A stretch of DNA of 64,000 nucleotides, from assembly GCF_030419005.1 (NCBI RefSeq), contig NZ_CP106951.1:4464001-4528000 (forward strand), written 5' to 3'. Position 1 is the first letter of the stretch. The number at the start of each line of letters is the position of its first letter. The stretch comes from Eleftheria terrae (GTDB lineage Bacteria; Pseudomonadota; Gammaproteobacteria; Burkholderiales; Burkholderiaceae_C). The notes below the pieces were generated by a model that was given only the letters and a program-made list of their open reading frames with translations, searched no databases and had not been told where the DNA came from. Shown here piece after piece: positions 7,607 through 17,172 of this stretch. The position numbers and the translations under genes are program-made.

Positions 7607-8491
7607 ATGTCGGCAGCGACACACCAAGGCGCAACGCCTTACTACTTTGTGCCCGGCCCCTCGCGGCACCCGGCCATGGCGGCCTTCGGCCTGTTTTTCG
7701 TGATCCTGGGCGCAGGCCAGTGGATCAACGGCCACCAGTGGGGGGCCTATTCCCTGCTGTTCGGGCTGCTGTGGTGGGCCTTCATCCTGTTCCAGTGGTT
7801 CGGTGACTCGATCCGCGAGAGCGAAGGCGGCATGTACAGCGACCGCATCGACGTGTCCTATCGCTGGAGCATGGCCTGGTTCATCTTCTCCGAGGTGATG
7901 TTCTTCGGTGCCTTCTTCGGCGCGCTGTTCTGGGCCCGCAACTTCACGTTGCCGTCGCTGGGCAACCTGGAACACCAGATCCTGTGGCCGGACTTCAAGG
8001 CCATCTGGCCGAGCCAGATGGACGGCATCACCGGCTCGCCGGCAGGCATCGTCGAGCCCTTCCTGCGCGTCGGCCCCTGGCCCATCCCGACCATCAATAC
8101 CGCGCTGCTGCTGACCTCGGGCGTCACGCTGACCATCGCCCACCATGCGCTGCGCGAGGGCCACCGTGCCAAGACCATCGCCTTCATGTGGCTGACGGTG
8201 CTCCTGGGCATCGTGTTCCTGGGCTTCCAGGGCTACGAGTACGCGCATGCCTACCATGAGCTGAACCTCAAGCTCAGCTCCGGCATCTTCGGCTCGACCT
8301 TCTACATGCTGACCGGCTTCCACGGCTTCCATGTGTTCGTCGGCATGCTGATGCTGCTGTTCATCACCCTGCGCCTGCAGAAGGGCCATTTCACGGCCGA
8401 GCGCCACTTCGGTTTCGAAGGCGCCGCCTGGTACTGGCACTTTGTCGACGTGGTGTGGCTGGGCCTGTACGTGGTCGTCTACTGGCTGTGA
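7607..8491 (+). CDS. coxC: Cytochrome c oxidase subunit III
   Basis: 294 aa with seven predicted membrane helices. Typical sequences are SEVMFFGAFFGALFWA, LNLKLSSGIFGSTFYMLTGF with the following HGFHVFVG, and the terminal YWHFVDVVWLGLYVVVYWL. Subunit III stabilises subunit I and sustains proton pumping. The start at 7607 has an excellent ribosome site, AGGAGA, four bases upstream. It is the last gene before a strong hairpin terminator, so it closes the first cox operon. Confidence 0.97.
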   Translation: MSAATHQGATPYYFVPGPSRHPAMAAFGLFFVILGAGQWINGHQWGAYSLLFGLLWWAFILFQWFGDSIRESEGGMYSDRIDVSYRWSMAWFIFSEVMFFGAFFGALFWARNFTLPSLGNLEHQILWPDFKAIWPSQMDGITGSPAGIVEPFLRVGPWPIPTINTALLLTSGVTLTIAHHALREGHRAKTIAFMWLTVLLGIVFLGFQGYEYAHAYHELNLKLSSGIFGSTFYMLTGFHGFHVFVGMLMLLFITLRLQKGHFTAERHFGFEGAAWYWHFVDVVWLGLYVVVYWL

Positions 8492-8540
8492 TCTCCGGCC
8501 TCCGGCCCGCTGTGGCGGGCCGGGGCAGGGCGATTCCCCA

Positions 8541-8575
8541 AAAACAAAACGCCGCATCAAGCGGCGTTTTGTTTT
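8541..8575. terminator. Bidirectional rho-independent terminator
   Basis: A perfect 15-bp inverted repeat, AAAACAAAACGCCGC (8541-8555) and GCGGCGTTTTGTTTT (8561-8575), separated by the five-base loop ATCAA. The GC-rich core near the loop flanked by A and T tracts makes it a terminator in both directions. It serves coxC on the plus strand and the convergent DUF2909 gene on the minus strand. Confidence 0.93.
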
Positions 8576-8588
8576 GGCGGGCAGCGAG

Positions 8589-8810
8589 TCACCTGACGAT
8601 GGGCACCCCGGTTGGCTGTATCCACCCCAACTTGTAGCTCACCAGGATGCAGACAAACAGCAGGATGGAAAATCCGACCCGGAACGCGAGCGCCCGCACC
8701 ATGTTGTTGGTCTTGGGCTTGCCGTTGCGGCCGTCGCGCATCATGAAGACAAGGGCCGATGCAAGGCTGCCGATGATGAGCAGGAAGGCCAGGCCGATCA
8801 GGAGTTTCAT
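8589..8810 (-). CDS. DUF2909 twin-transmembrane protein
   Basis: 73 aa, two hydrophobic helices (about residues 3-24 and 42-63) joined by a short loop rich in glycine, lysine and asparagine (RDGRNGKPKTNNM). The loop and the ending YKLGWIQPTGVPIVR match the DUF2909 pattern found next to surf1 in many proteobacteria. It runs against the cox genes, and its start is only 39 bp from the divergent surf1 start, so the two promoters must share that gap. Function unknown. Confidence 0.8.
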   Translation of the reverse strand: MKLLIGLAFLLIIGSLASALVFMMRDGRNGKPKTNNMVRALAFRVGFSILLFVCILVSYKLGWIQPTGVPIVR

Positions 8811-8849
8811 GGCAGCGATTATCCCACCGGCCGTCGGCCGGCTCCCCCG

Positions 8850-9602
8850 ATGACGACAGTGGCGACGAGGCCGGCCTGGCGGCGGGTGGTGGTCTTGCTG
8901 GCGACGCTGGCCGGCGTCGCCGTGACCCTGTCCCTGGCGCGTTGGCAGCTCGGCCGGGCCGCGCAGAAAGAGGCGCTGCAGGCGGCGCTGGAGGCGCAGG
9001 GCCGCCTGCCACCGCTGGAGCTGGCCGAGCTGCGCACACCGGCTGCCGGCGACAGCACGCTGCATTGGCGGGCCGCGACGCTGCGCGGCCGCTGGCTGGC
9101 CGAGCACACCGTGTTCCTCGACAACCGGCAGATGCACGGCCAGCCCGGCTTCTATGTCCTCACGCCGCTGCAGATGGCCGGTCGCCGCGATGCCGTCCTG
9201 GTGCAGCGCGGCTGGGTGCCGCGTGACGTGCGGGACCGCACGCGGCTGCCGGCGGTGCCGACGCCGGCTGGCGAGGTGCGCATCGACGGGCGTATCGCAC
9301 CGCCGCCAAGCAAGCTCTATGAGTTCGCGCCAGCCGGCGGCGGCCGCATCCGGCAAAATCTCGATGTTTCCGCGTTCGCGCAGGAGATCGGCACGCCGCT
9401 GTGGCCGGTCTCGCTGGTGCAGGTGGCGCCTGCCGCCGGCGACAGCGCCGCAGACGGCCTGTCGCGCGACTGGCCGCAACCCGCGGTGGACGTTCACAAG
9501 CACTATGGCTATGCCTTCCAGTGGCTGGCCTTGAGTGCGCTGATGACAGGTCTCTATGTCTGGTTCCAACTCCTCCGCCCGCGACGCCGCCGTGCCGGGT
9601 GA
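8850..9602 (+). CDS. surf1: SURF1 family cytochrome oxidase biogenesis protein
   Basis: 250 aa with an N-terminal and a C-terminal transmembrane helix enclosing a periplasmic domain, the SURF1 topology. Signatures include LARWQLGRAAQKEAL after the first helix, the central GFYVLTPLQM, the VQRGWVPRD motif and the closing HKHYGYAFQWLALSAL. SURF1 proteins help haem a reach subunit I. The ATG at 8850 lies just downstream of the DUF2909 divergence. Its 3' end overlaps the next gene by 47 bp. Confidence 0.93.
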   Translation: MTTVATRPAWRRVVVLLATLAGVAVTLSLARWQLGRAAQKEALQAALEAQGRLPPLELAELRTPAAGDSTLHWRAATLRGRWLAEHTVFLDNRQMHGQPGFYVLTPLQMAGRRDAVLVQRGWVPRDVRDRTRLPAVPTPAGEVRIDGRIAPPPSKLYEFAPAGGGRIRQNLDVSAFAQEIGTPLWPVSLVQVAPAAGDSAADGLSRDWPQPAVDVHKHYGYAFQWLALSALMTGLYVWFQLLRPRRRRAG

Positions 9603-10272
9603 TCGCGGCGCGGCCGAGCCGCTGAGCTTCACGGTGCACAGCCTGCCGGCGCTCGATGTCGAGGGCGGCCGGCGCACCCGCCTGGGCCGCCTGAAGATGC
9701 TGCTGGTGCTGCTGGTCTGCGCATCGCCGGTGATCGCCTCCTACTTCACCTATTACGTGATCCGGCCGCAGGGCCGGACCAACTACGGCGAGCTGATCGA
9801 TCCCCAGCGGCCCCTGCCGGCCCTGACGCTGCACGACCTCGAAGGCCAGGCGGTCGACGCCGCCGGACTGAAGCAGCAGTGGCTGCTGGTGGCAGCAGCG
9901 CCGGCTGCCTGCGACGCCGGCTGCGAGCGGCGCCTCTACCTGCAGCGCCAGCTGCGCGAGACGCTGGGCCGCGACCGCGACCGGCTCGACAAGGTGTGGT
10001 TCGTGGTCGACCAGGCGCCGGTGCGGCCGGAAGTGCTGAAGGCCGTGCAGGTCGCCAGCGCCCACGTGCTGCGGGTGCCGCGCGACGAACTGGCCCGCTG
10101 GCTGGTACCGGCGCCCGGCCATGCGCTGGAAGACCACCTTTATGTCGTCGATCCGCTCGGCAACTGGATGATGCGCTTTCCGGCCGACGCCGATCCCGAG
10201 AAGATCAAGCGCGACCTCGGCAAGCTGCTGCGCGCTTCCCAGCACTGGGACCGGGCCGGCCGGGGGAGTTGA
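9556..10272 (+). CDS. Membrane-anchored SCO-like thioredoxin-fold protein of the cox cluster
   Basis: 238 aa. A cytoplasmic N-terminus is followed by a transmembrane helix (LKMLLVLLVCASPVIASYFT, about residues 48-67) and a periplasmic domain. Proteins at this position are usually annotated as hypothetical, but two SCO1-type features are visible: a CxxxC motif, CDAGC (C119 and C123), after a strand LLVAAAPA, and a downstream histidine in DHLYVVD (H194) that parallels the DHT histidine of SCO proteins. This argues for copper binding or thiol chemistry during oxidase assembly. The start at 9556 overlaps surf1 by 47 bp; ctaA follows after 2 bp. Confidence 0.72.
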   Translation: MSGSNSSARDAAVPGDRGAAEPLSFTVHSLPALDVEGGRRTRLGRLKMLLVLLVCASPVIASYFTYYVIRPQGRTNYGELIDPQRPLPALTLHDLEGQAVDAAGLKQQWLLVAAAPAACDAGCERRLYLQRQLRETLGRDRDRLDKVWFVVDQAPVRPEVLKAVQVASAHVLRVPRDELARWLVPAPGHALEDHLYVVDPLGNWMMRFPADADPEKIKRDLGKLLRASQHWDRAGRGS

Positions 10273-10274
10273 GC

Positions 10275-11441
10275 ATGGACAGCCAGGCGCTCTATGACCT
10301 CACGCCGGTGCTGCGCGTGGCGCTGCTGGGCATCGTCGTCGCGCTGGGGCCGCTGGCCTGGGTATGGCTGCGCCATCGCGGTGGCCAGCCGGGGCAGCGC
10401 CTGAGTGCGCTGACGCTACTGACCCTGTTCCTGACCTTCGACCTGATCCTCTTCGGTGCCTTCACCCGCCTGACCGACTCGGGCCTGGGCTGCCCCGACT
10501 GGCCCGGCTGCTACGGCGAAGCGAGCCCGGTGGGCGCGCACCGGCAGATCAGCGACGCGCAGGCCGACATGCCGACCGGCCCGGTGACACACCGAAAGGC
10601 CTGGATCGAGATGATCCACCGCTACCTGGCCACCGGCGTTGGCGTGCTCATCACGGTGCTGGCACTGTCGAGCTGGCTGGCCAGCCGGCGGGCGCCGCTG
10701 TCGCCCTGGTGGGCCACCGCGACGCTCGCCTGGGTCTGCGTGCAGGGTGCGTTCGGCGCATTGACCGTGACCTGGAAGCTGTATCCGGCCATTGTCACGG
10801 CCCACCTGCTGGGCGGGTTGGTCCTGCTCGCGCTGCTGGCGGCGCAAGCCCAGTTCTATCGCGGCCGCGGCCTGCGCCTGGGCAGCGGCTTGCGGGCCGG
10901 TGTCTGGGCCGTCTTTGCGCTGGCCTGGTTGCAGGTGGCGCTGGGCGGCTGGGTCAGCACCAACTACGCCGTGCTCGCCTGCACCGACTTCCCCACCTGC
11001 CACGGCGGCTGGTGGCCGGAGATGGACTTCGAGCATGGCTTTGCCATCGCCCGTGAGCTGGGTGCCGGCCGCGACGGCGGCTTCCTGCCGTTTGCCGCCC
11101 TCACTGCCATCCACTACACCCACCGGTTGAGTGCCTACCTGGTGTTTGCAGCGCTGGCGCTGCTGGCGTGGCGGCTGTGGGCCGCCAGCCGCAGCGAGCC
11201 GCAGGCGCGCCGCTATGCGCTGGCCCTGCTTGGCTGCGGCGTGTGGCAGGCCGCCACCGGCATCAGCAACATCGTGCTCGGCTGGCCGCTGCTGGCCGCG
11301 GTGCTGCACACCGGCGGCGCAGCGGTGCTCATCGCGGTGCTGACCGTGATGTTGGCGCGCGCCCATATCGCGGTGGCCGGCGTGCCGGCCGCCCGGAGCC
11401 GCCCGTCCGTCGCCGGACTGGCCTCTTCGCACCACCCCTAG
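10275..11441 (+). CDS. ctaA: Haem A synthase (COX15/CtaA family)
   Basis: 388 aa, about eight transmembrane helices. It converts haem O to haem A by oxidising the C8 methyl group. Recognisable motifs are [20 protein letters not shown] near the N-terminus, EMIHRYLAT and HYTHRLSAY with haem-ligand histidines, and the second WPGC-like element [12 protein letters not shown]. The ribosome site GGGGGAG precedes the start. It sits between the SCO-like gene (2-bp gap) and ctaB (1-bp gap), so it is part of one operon for haem A synthesis and assembly. Confidence 0.96.
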   Translation: MDSQALYDLTPVLRVALLGIVVALGPLAWVWLRHRGGQPGQRLSALTLLTLFLTFDLILFGAFTRLTDSGLGCPDWPGCYGEASPVGAHRQISDAQADMPTGPVTHRKAWIEMIHRYLATGVGVLITVLALSSWLASRRAPLSPWWATATLAWVCVQGAFGALTVTWKLYPAIVTAHLLGGLVLLALLAAQAQFYRGRGLRLGSGLRAGVWAVFALAWLQVALGGWVSTNYAVLACTDFPTCHGGWWPEMDFEHGFAIARELGAGRDGGFLPFAALTAIHYTHRLSAYLVFAALALLAWRLWAASRSEPQARRYALALLGCGVWQAATGISNIVLGWPLLAAVLHTGGAAVLIAVLTVMLARAHIAVAGVPAARSRPSVAGLASSHHP

Positions 11442-11442
11442 A

Positions 11443-12369
11443 ATGCCTGCCTCCACCCCCATCGCCATGCCCGGAACGATCGCCAGCACCCACTCGCCGC
11501 CCTCGCGCGTCGCGCAGTTCTATGCGCTGACCAAGCCGCGGGTGGTGCAACTCATCGTCTTTTGCGCCGTCATCGGCATGTTCCTGGCCGTGCCGGGCCT
11601 GCCCGACTGGCAACCGGCGCTGGCGGCCACGGTCGGCATCTGGCTGGTGGCCGGGGCGGCGGCGGCCTTCAACTGCCTGGTGGAGCAGCACATCGATGCC
11701 AAGATGCAGCGCACCGCCTGGCGGCCCACCGCCAAGGGCGAGCTGACGAACAGCCAGACGCTGCTGTTTTCCGGCGTGCTGTGTGGCGCCGGCATGTTGC
11801 TGCTGTACCTGCTGGTGAACCCGCTGACGATGTGGCTGACCTTTGCCACCTTTGTCGGCTATGCCGTCATCTACACGGTGGTGCTGAAGCCGCTGACGCC
11901 ACAGAACATCGTGATCGGCGGCGCCTCGGGCGCGATGCCGCCGGTGCTGGGCTGGGCCGCGCTGCGCGGTGAGGTCGGGCCCGAGGCGCTGATGCTCTTC
12001 CTCATCATCTTCTTGTGGACGCCGCCGCATTTCTGGGCCCTGGCACTGTACCGGGCGGAGGACTACCGCAAGTCGGGCCTGCCGATGCTGCCGGTCACCC
12101 ACGGCTCGGAATTCACGCGGCTGAACGTGCTGCTCTACACCTTCGTGCTGTTCGCGGCCACGCTGCTGCCCTTCGTCTACGGCATGAGCGGCTGGATCTA
12201 CCTGGCGTCGGCCATGGTGCTGGGCGGCTGGTTCATCGCCTATGGCTGGCGGCTGTGGCGCAACTACTCGGACCAGCTGGCGCGCCGCACCTTCCGCTTC
12301 TCGATCCTGCACCTGGCGCTGCTGTTTGCCGCGCTGCTGGTTGACCACTACCTGAGGCCCTGGCTCTGA
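11443..12369 (+). CDS. ctaB: Protohaem IX farnesyltransferase (haem O synthase)
   Basis: 308 aa UbiA-type polytopic prenyltransferase that attaches farnesyl diphosphate to haem B, giving haem O. Key features are [13 protein letters not shown] at the N-terminus, the allylic-diphosphate-binding motif [15 protein letters not shown] with its aspartate, and [20 protein letters not shown]. An in-frame ATG at 11467 (MPGTIAST) is an alternative start. The stop overlaps the sco start by one base (TGATG). Confidence 0.96.
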   Translation: MPASTPIAMPGTIASTHSPPSRVAQFYALTKPRVVQLIVFCAVIGMFLAVPGLPDWQPALAATVGIWLVAGAAAAFNCLVEQHIDAKMQRTAWRPTAKGELTNSQTLLFSGVLCGAGMLLLYLLVNPLTMWLTFATFVGYAVIYTVVLKPLTPQNIVIGGASGAMPPVLGWAALRGEVGPEALMLFLIIFLWTPPHFWALALYRAEDYRKSGLPMLPVTHGSEFTRLNVLLYTFVLFAATLLPFVYGMSGWIYLASAMVLGGWFIAYGWRLWRNYSDQLARRTFRFSILHLALLFAALLVDHYLRPWL

Positions 12370-12959
12370 TGCAACGTCGATCCCTCATCCTGTCCGTGGC
12401 GACGGTGGCGCTGGCCGGCATGGTCGGTTGCCAGCAGCGAGCCGCCTTCAACAGCGTGGACCTCACCGGCGCCGACTACGGCCATGGTTTCAGCCTGACC
12501 GACCACAACGGCCAGCCCCGCACGCTGGCCGACTTCAAGGGCAAGCTTGTCGCGGTCTTCTTCGGCTTCACGCAGTGTCCCGACGTCTGCCCGACGGCGC
12601 TGGCCGAGCTGGCGGAAACGAAGCGCCTGCTCGGCGCCGAGGGGGACAAGCTGCAGGCGGTGTTCATCACGGTCGACCCGGAGCGCGACACGGCTCCGGT
12701 CCTCAAGGCCTACATGCAGGGCTTCGACCCGAGCTTCGTCGCGCTGCGCGGCTCGGCAGAGCAGACCGCCGCGGTGGCCCGCGAGTTCAAGGTGTTCTAC
12801 GCCAAGGTCCCGGGCAAGACGCCCGACACCTACACGATGGACCATACCGCCGGTGTCTATGTCTTCGACACCGAAGGCAAGCTGCGCCTGTTCTCGCGCC
12901 ATGCCGCGGGTGCGGCTGCACTGGCGGCCGACATGAAGCAGTTGCTGGCGCAGTCGTGA
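12369..12959 (+). CDS. sco: SCO1/SenC family copper chaperone lipoprotein
   Basis: 196 aa. The leader ends in a lipobox-like VGC at residue 21, suggesting a periplasmic lipoprotein anchored in the inner membrane. The thioredoxin-fold domain carries the copper site: CPDVC (C70 and C74) and H159 in DHTAGVYVFD. SCO proteins metallate or reduce the CuA centre of subunit II. It is translationally coupled to ctaB and closes the operon; a 6-bp hairpin (12967-12988) follows before the convergent PEP-CTERM gene. Confidence 0.95.
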   Translation: MQRRSLILSVATVALAGMVGCQQRAAFNSVDLTGADYGHGFSLTDHNGQPRTLADFKGKLVAVFFGFTQCPDVCPTALAELAETKRLLGAEGDKLQAVFITVDPERDTAPVLKAYMQGFDPSFVALRGSAEQTAAVAREFKVFYAKVPGKTPDTYTMDHTAGVYVFDTEGKLRLFSRHAAGAAALAADMKQLLAQS

Positions 12960-12994
12960 GGCGTTCCCGGGCCGCTGGCGCCGCCCGGTGAGGC

Positions 12995-13801
12995 TCAGAG
13001 CCGGTCGTCGTTGCGGCGTGCCGGCCGCATGCGCCACACCAGGGCCACCAGGCCCAGTCCAGCCAGCGCCCAGGTGCCCGGTTCGGGGACCGGGGCCAGC
13101 GTGAATTCGGCCTGCGTGCGGCCCGCCTGGGCAAGGTCGCCCGACAGGAAGGCACCGGCCCGCAGCGAGGCGCTCAGCGTGTAGCGCCCGGCCTGCAGGT
13201 TGAGCAGCTGCGAGAACGAGCGGCGCACCACACCGTCGTCGCCGACCACCAGGGTGTCGGCCCAGATCACCCGGCCGTCATCGGTGGCAAGCAGGAACTG
13301 GAAGTCCTCGCTGCGGTCGCGCAGCACGGCGCTGTTCATCGTCAGCCGGACATCCTGCGCGGCATCGAGCTCGAAACGCTGCGTGAAATCGACCGATGCG
13401 CCGGCACTGCCTTCGGCCTGGACGTCGGCGCTGCCGCTGCTCACATTCGCATCGGCAAGGCCGCTGAAGCGGATGCTGTCGGGCCCGAGGCTGGAGAACT
13501 GCTCGGCGCGGCCTTGTGCGTAGGCCCAGCCGTCGGGCAGCTCCAGGGCCAGCCCGGCGTTGAGGCGGGCGGGACCGACATCGGCCTCGGAGGTGGCGGC
13601 CGACTGGCGGTCTTCGTCGTGGCGGGTCGCTCCGCTCTCGAGGTGGACCGCGGCGACACGACCGTAGATGCTGGCCGAGCGTGCCTGGCTCAGCGTCTCG
13701 AAGGTCGCGGCCCGCGCGCTGGCCGCGCCCGCGCAGCAAGCGAAGGCGACAAGGAAAGCAGCCAGCGGCACGGGCGGCCGGGCCCAAGAGGTGACATTCA
13801 T
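12995..13801 (-). CDS. PEP-CTERM sorting-domain protein
   Basis: 268 aa. It has an N-terminal signal peptide (LAAFLVAFACCAGAASARA), then a β-rich extracellular-type domain of unknown function, then a PEP-CTERM tail: VPEPGTWALAGLGLVALVWR followed by basic residues. Such tails are processed by exosortase, and the proteins usually go to the cell surface or exopolysaccharide matrix. The chosen ATG has an AGGGA ribosome site upstream. No exosortase gene is in the window. The domain (residues about 35-235) contains FTQRFELDAAQDVRLTM and LNLQAGRYTLSASLRAGA, consistent with a lectin-like sandwich fold, which is inference. Confidence 0.85.
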   Translation of the reverse strand: MNVTSWARPPVPLAAFLVAFACCAGAASARAATFETLSQARSASIYGRVAAVHLESGATRHDEDRQSAATSEADVGPARLNAGLALELPDGWAYAQGRAEQFSSLGPDSIRFSGLADANVSSGSADVQAEGSAGASVDFTQRFELDAAQDVRLTMNSAVLRDRSEDFQFLLATDDGRVIWADTLVVGDDGVVRRSFSQLLNLQAGRYTLSASLRAGAFLSGDLAQAGRTQAEFTLAPVPEPGTWALAGLGLVALVWRMRPARRNDDRL

Positions 13802-13914
13802 CGAAATTCCCTGCGGTGCTGGGTGGACCGAAGGGTAGCCGTGCTGTGGCCGGCACACCGAGGGCGGCTGCGAAACAAGGTGAAATGATCGCCAGCGCGA
13901 GCAACGACCGGGAT

Positions 13915-13940
13915 GAAAAAAGCCGCCTCGCGGCGGCTTT
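13915..13940 (-). terminator. Rho-independent terminator of rpoH
   Basis: On the minus strand: AAAGCCGCC, loop GCGA, GGCGGCT and then a run of T. The stem is the pair AGCCGCC (13921-13927) and GGCGGCT (13932-13938) around a four-base loop, followed by an uninterrupted T tract, about 20 bp past the rpoH stop. It also insulates the downstream PEP-CTERM gene from rpoH transcription. Confidence 0.9.
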
Positions 13941-13960
13941 GCAGCACTTGGCGCCAGGCC

Positions 13961-14902
<942 letters not shown>

Positions 14903-14931
14903 GCCAGCACCTCCTTTAGTTCCTTCAAATA

Positions 14932-14958
14932 TTAGCACTCGATGAGATGAAGTGCTAA
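14932..14958. promoter_or_regulatory. CIRCE operator (HrcA site) upstream of rpoH
   Basis: TTAGCACTC (14932-14940), nine bases, then AAGTGCTAA (14950-14958). This differs from the canonical CIRCE inverted repeat TTAGCACTC-N9-GAGTGCTAA at a single position. It lies about 30 bp upstream of the rpoH start codon. On the minus strand the repeat overlaps candidate promoter hexamers TTAGCA and TAATAT with an 18-bp spacer. HrcA binding would therefore occlude RNA polymerase. Confidence 0.88.
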
Positions 14959-15411
14959 AGAGGGTGTTTGGAATTGCATCTCTCACATTGATCTGAAAAA
15001 ACTATCGAAGTTCCCTGCTGGCAGGCCCCTCCTGCGCTCAGGGTTGCCTGCTCGCGGGCATTCCCGTCATCGTCCGGATGAAGTGGGTAGTTGCAAACCG
15101 GTCCGGGGCGGCTGGCGCCTCATGAATGCGGGCTCAGCGCCGCCCGTTCCTGTCGACCGGTCCCCCGTGGCTGGTGCAAGGCCGGGCCGAACCGGGCCGT
15201 GCGATTCTCCGAGGGCCGTACTGTGTTGGGCCAGGCGCCCCGGCTGCCCGGGCTCGGCGGAGGCGCTCCGCGGCAACCCGTTCGCAGCGGGAAGTTCAGG
15301 GCGACTCGCTGCGCCAGCCGCAGCGGCCAGGCAGCTGCGATGCCACTGCTCGTTCACCGGCAGGCGCTGGCCCTCGCACGAGCCGGGCCGTCCGGCGCGG
15401 GTTGGGCCGTT
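14959..15411. other. Gene-free stretch upstream of rpoH
   Basis: About 450 bp between the rpoH promoter and the end of the AraC-type regulator gene. Open frames exist only because the DNA is GC-rich; none has a ribosome site or a recognisable protein. The portion next to rpoH is locally A/T-rich (14935-15010) and may hold additional rpoH promoters. I see no convincing terminator or RNA gene in the rest. Confidence 0.5.
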
Positions 15412-16230
15412 TCACGGGCCGGCTCGGCGGTGGCCCCGGATCGCGGTCGGGGCGAATCCGAACCGCTGGCGGAACCGGATGGCGAATCGGGAGGCCGATT
15501 CGTACCCCACCGCCGAGGCGATGTGGGCCACCGGGTGGTCGGTCGATTGAAGCAGCGTCATCGCGCAGGACATGCGGACGTCGGCAAGCAGGTCTGCGAA
15601 GCCGGTTCCTTCCACCCCCAGCCTTCTTCGCAGCGTGGCCTCGCTCATCGCCAGTCGAGCGGCGACCGCCGGCATCGTCCACGCCGCAGAAGGCGATGCG
15701 GCGAACAGCCGGCGCAACTGTGACGCTGTGGTGGTGTGCGGGGTGGCGAACCGAACGCCGGCGACAGACAGCCACACCAGCAGTTCGGCCAGCCGGTGGC
15801 GTGCCACTTCCTCTGGAAAGCTGGAAACGTCGGTCACGCCGGCCACGGCATGGTCGACGGCAGCGACGAACCCGGTCCCGACCTGCTGGAGGACCCGGGC
15901 TCCCGACAGTGGCCGGCCGGCCGGGCCTGGCGGCTCGAAGCCTTCGATGATGGCGGTGTCCCAGACAAGCCAGCGGGCTTCGTAGAGGCCTGCAGCAGAC
16001 AGCCGGTTCGACACGTCGAAGGATTGCCCTCCTGCGACGGCAATGGCGTCACCGCCGTGAAGGGTCCATCGCTGGCCCGCCGATTCGAGCGACTTCGTCC
16101 CGTGCAGCAAGACGATGAGCGCGGGGCTGTCGACCACCACCCGGCTGAACCGGAGGGTCGTACGCTGCACGACGTTCGCCGTCAGCCCGACGCCCGGGCG
16201 GACAGCAAGGCACCTCACTCCGCTGGCCAT
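15412..16230 (-). CDS. AraC-family transcriptional regulator
   Basis: 272 aa from the ATG at 16230 (MASGVRCLAVRPG); an upstream extension is possible. The N-terminal two thirds is a cupin-like effector domain (LESAGQRWTLHGGDAIAVAG). The C-terminal part is the paired helix-turn-helix DNA-binding domain: MPAVAARLAMSEATLRRRLG and HPVAHIASAVGYESASRFA followed by FRQRFGFAPTAIRGHR. It begins 13 bp after the stop of a VOC-family gene on the same strand, so the two are probably co-transcribed and the regulator may control that enzyme. The inducer is unknown. Confidence 0.88.
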   Translation of the reverse strand: MASGVRCLAVRPGVGLTANVVQRTTLRFSRVVVDSPALIVLLHGTKSLESAGQRWTLHGGDAIAVAGGQSFDVSNRLSAAGLYEARWLVWDTAIIEGFEPPGPAGRPLSGARVLQQVGTGFVAAVDHAVAGVTDVSSFPEEVARHRLAELLVWLSVAGVRFATPHTTTASQLRRLFAASPSAAWTMPAVAARLAMSEATLRRRLGVEGTGFADLLADVRMSCAMTLLQSTDHPVAHIASAVGYESASRFAIRFRQRFGFAPTAIRGHRRAGP

Positions 16231-16243
16231 CGTCGAACGAGCG

Positions 16244-16639
16244 CTATGACGGCAGCCGATGGATGGCACAGAGCTTGTGGCCATCCGGGTCACGGACGTA
16301 GGCGAGGTAGTAGGCGCCGTGCGGGTCCTCGCGCACGCCCGGAGGGGCCTCTATGGAGGTGCCGCCGTGTGCCACTGCCGCATCGTGGAAGGCGTGCACC
16401 TGCCCAGGCGAGTCACACCTGAACGCGAGGGTGCTCCCGTTTGCGGCGGTCGCCGGCTCGTCATCGATCGGTTGGGTCACGCCCAGCGTGCTGCCGTTGT
16501 GGCGGTAGAAGAGCCGAACATGGCCCGACGCCGCCGTGTTCCGGACGGGCTCGCCAGCGCCGAGAACACCCAGGACAGCGTCGTAGAACCGCTTCGATCG
16601 TTCGAGGTCATTGCTTCCCACCATGACGTGATTGAGCAT
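16244..16639 (-). CDS. VOC-family (glyoxalase/dioxygenase-fold) protein
   Basis: 131 aa vicinal-oxygen-chelate protein starting MLNHVMVGSNDLERSKRFYD, the characteristic first βαβββ motif. The last strand, YLAYVRDPDGHKLCAIHR, carries the usual metal-site region. A good ribosome site (AAGGAGA) precedes the start. Members range from glyoxalases to lactoylglutathione-lyase-like proteins and antibiotic-binding proteins, so the substrate cannot be told. It is followed at 13 bp by the AraC-type regulator. Confidence 0.85.
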   Translation of the reverse strand: MLNHVMVGSNDLERSKRFYDAVLGVLGAGEPVRNTAASGHVRLFYRHNGSTLGVTQPIDDEPATAANGSTLAFRCDSPGQVHAFHDAAVAHGGTSIEAPPGVREDPHGAYYLAYVRDPDGHKLCAIHRLPS

Positions 16640-17172
16640 TCGGTCTCCTTGCTTGCGAAGCTGGCAGTCGGGGCAGTGTAGGCGCCGAAATGGAAGCGAA
16701 GCGGCCCGTTTTCCATCAAGTTTGGTGCTCGATCGCTCATCGTTTGGCGGTTCACCTTACCTTCCGGGTGGGCGTCCCGGCCTTCGGCAAGCCCTTGCCA
16801 GGCGGGCAAACGCGCCGGGCACGGCAGCTTGGGGGCAGGCCGACGCGCCGGTGCGGGCGCCGGCCTTTGGGCGGATGGAAGGCGCAAGGCGCCGGATGCG
16901 GTGAGGGCATGCGCCGCAGGCAGCGAGCAGCCGCTGCCACGGGGTCGGCGGGATCCGTGCCGAGCGCTGCGGCGCGAACAACGGGGCGGTTCAGACCCGC
17001 GGTGGACATCGGACGCAGGGCTCCTCCGGCTTGCCCTGGCGGCGGCCTCAGCCGGCTGGTTTCGCGCACTCGCCGGTGTCGACCTGCTATACACATTTGC
17101 AGACGTGAACGGTTCCACACAGTGGCGAAACATCTCTATCTTCTCGCTTCCTTCATTTCGAGCCTTTCCGCC
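16640..17172. other. Gene-free divergent region
   Basis: About 530 bp between the divergent VOC and M61 peptidase genes. No reading frame here has a ribosome site plus a recognisable protein. A possible -10 for the peptidase gene is TATACA (17088-17093), without a convincing -35. The stretch 16770-16990 is strongly GC-skewed and repetitive in short motifs (CGGGC, GGCGG) but has no clear repeat unit. Confidence 0.4.

Noticed and set aside
14959..15411. Open frames in the gap between rpoH and the AraC regulator
   Set aside because: No ribosome site, no recognisable domain, and several frames are open at once, as expected by chance in GC-rich DNA.
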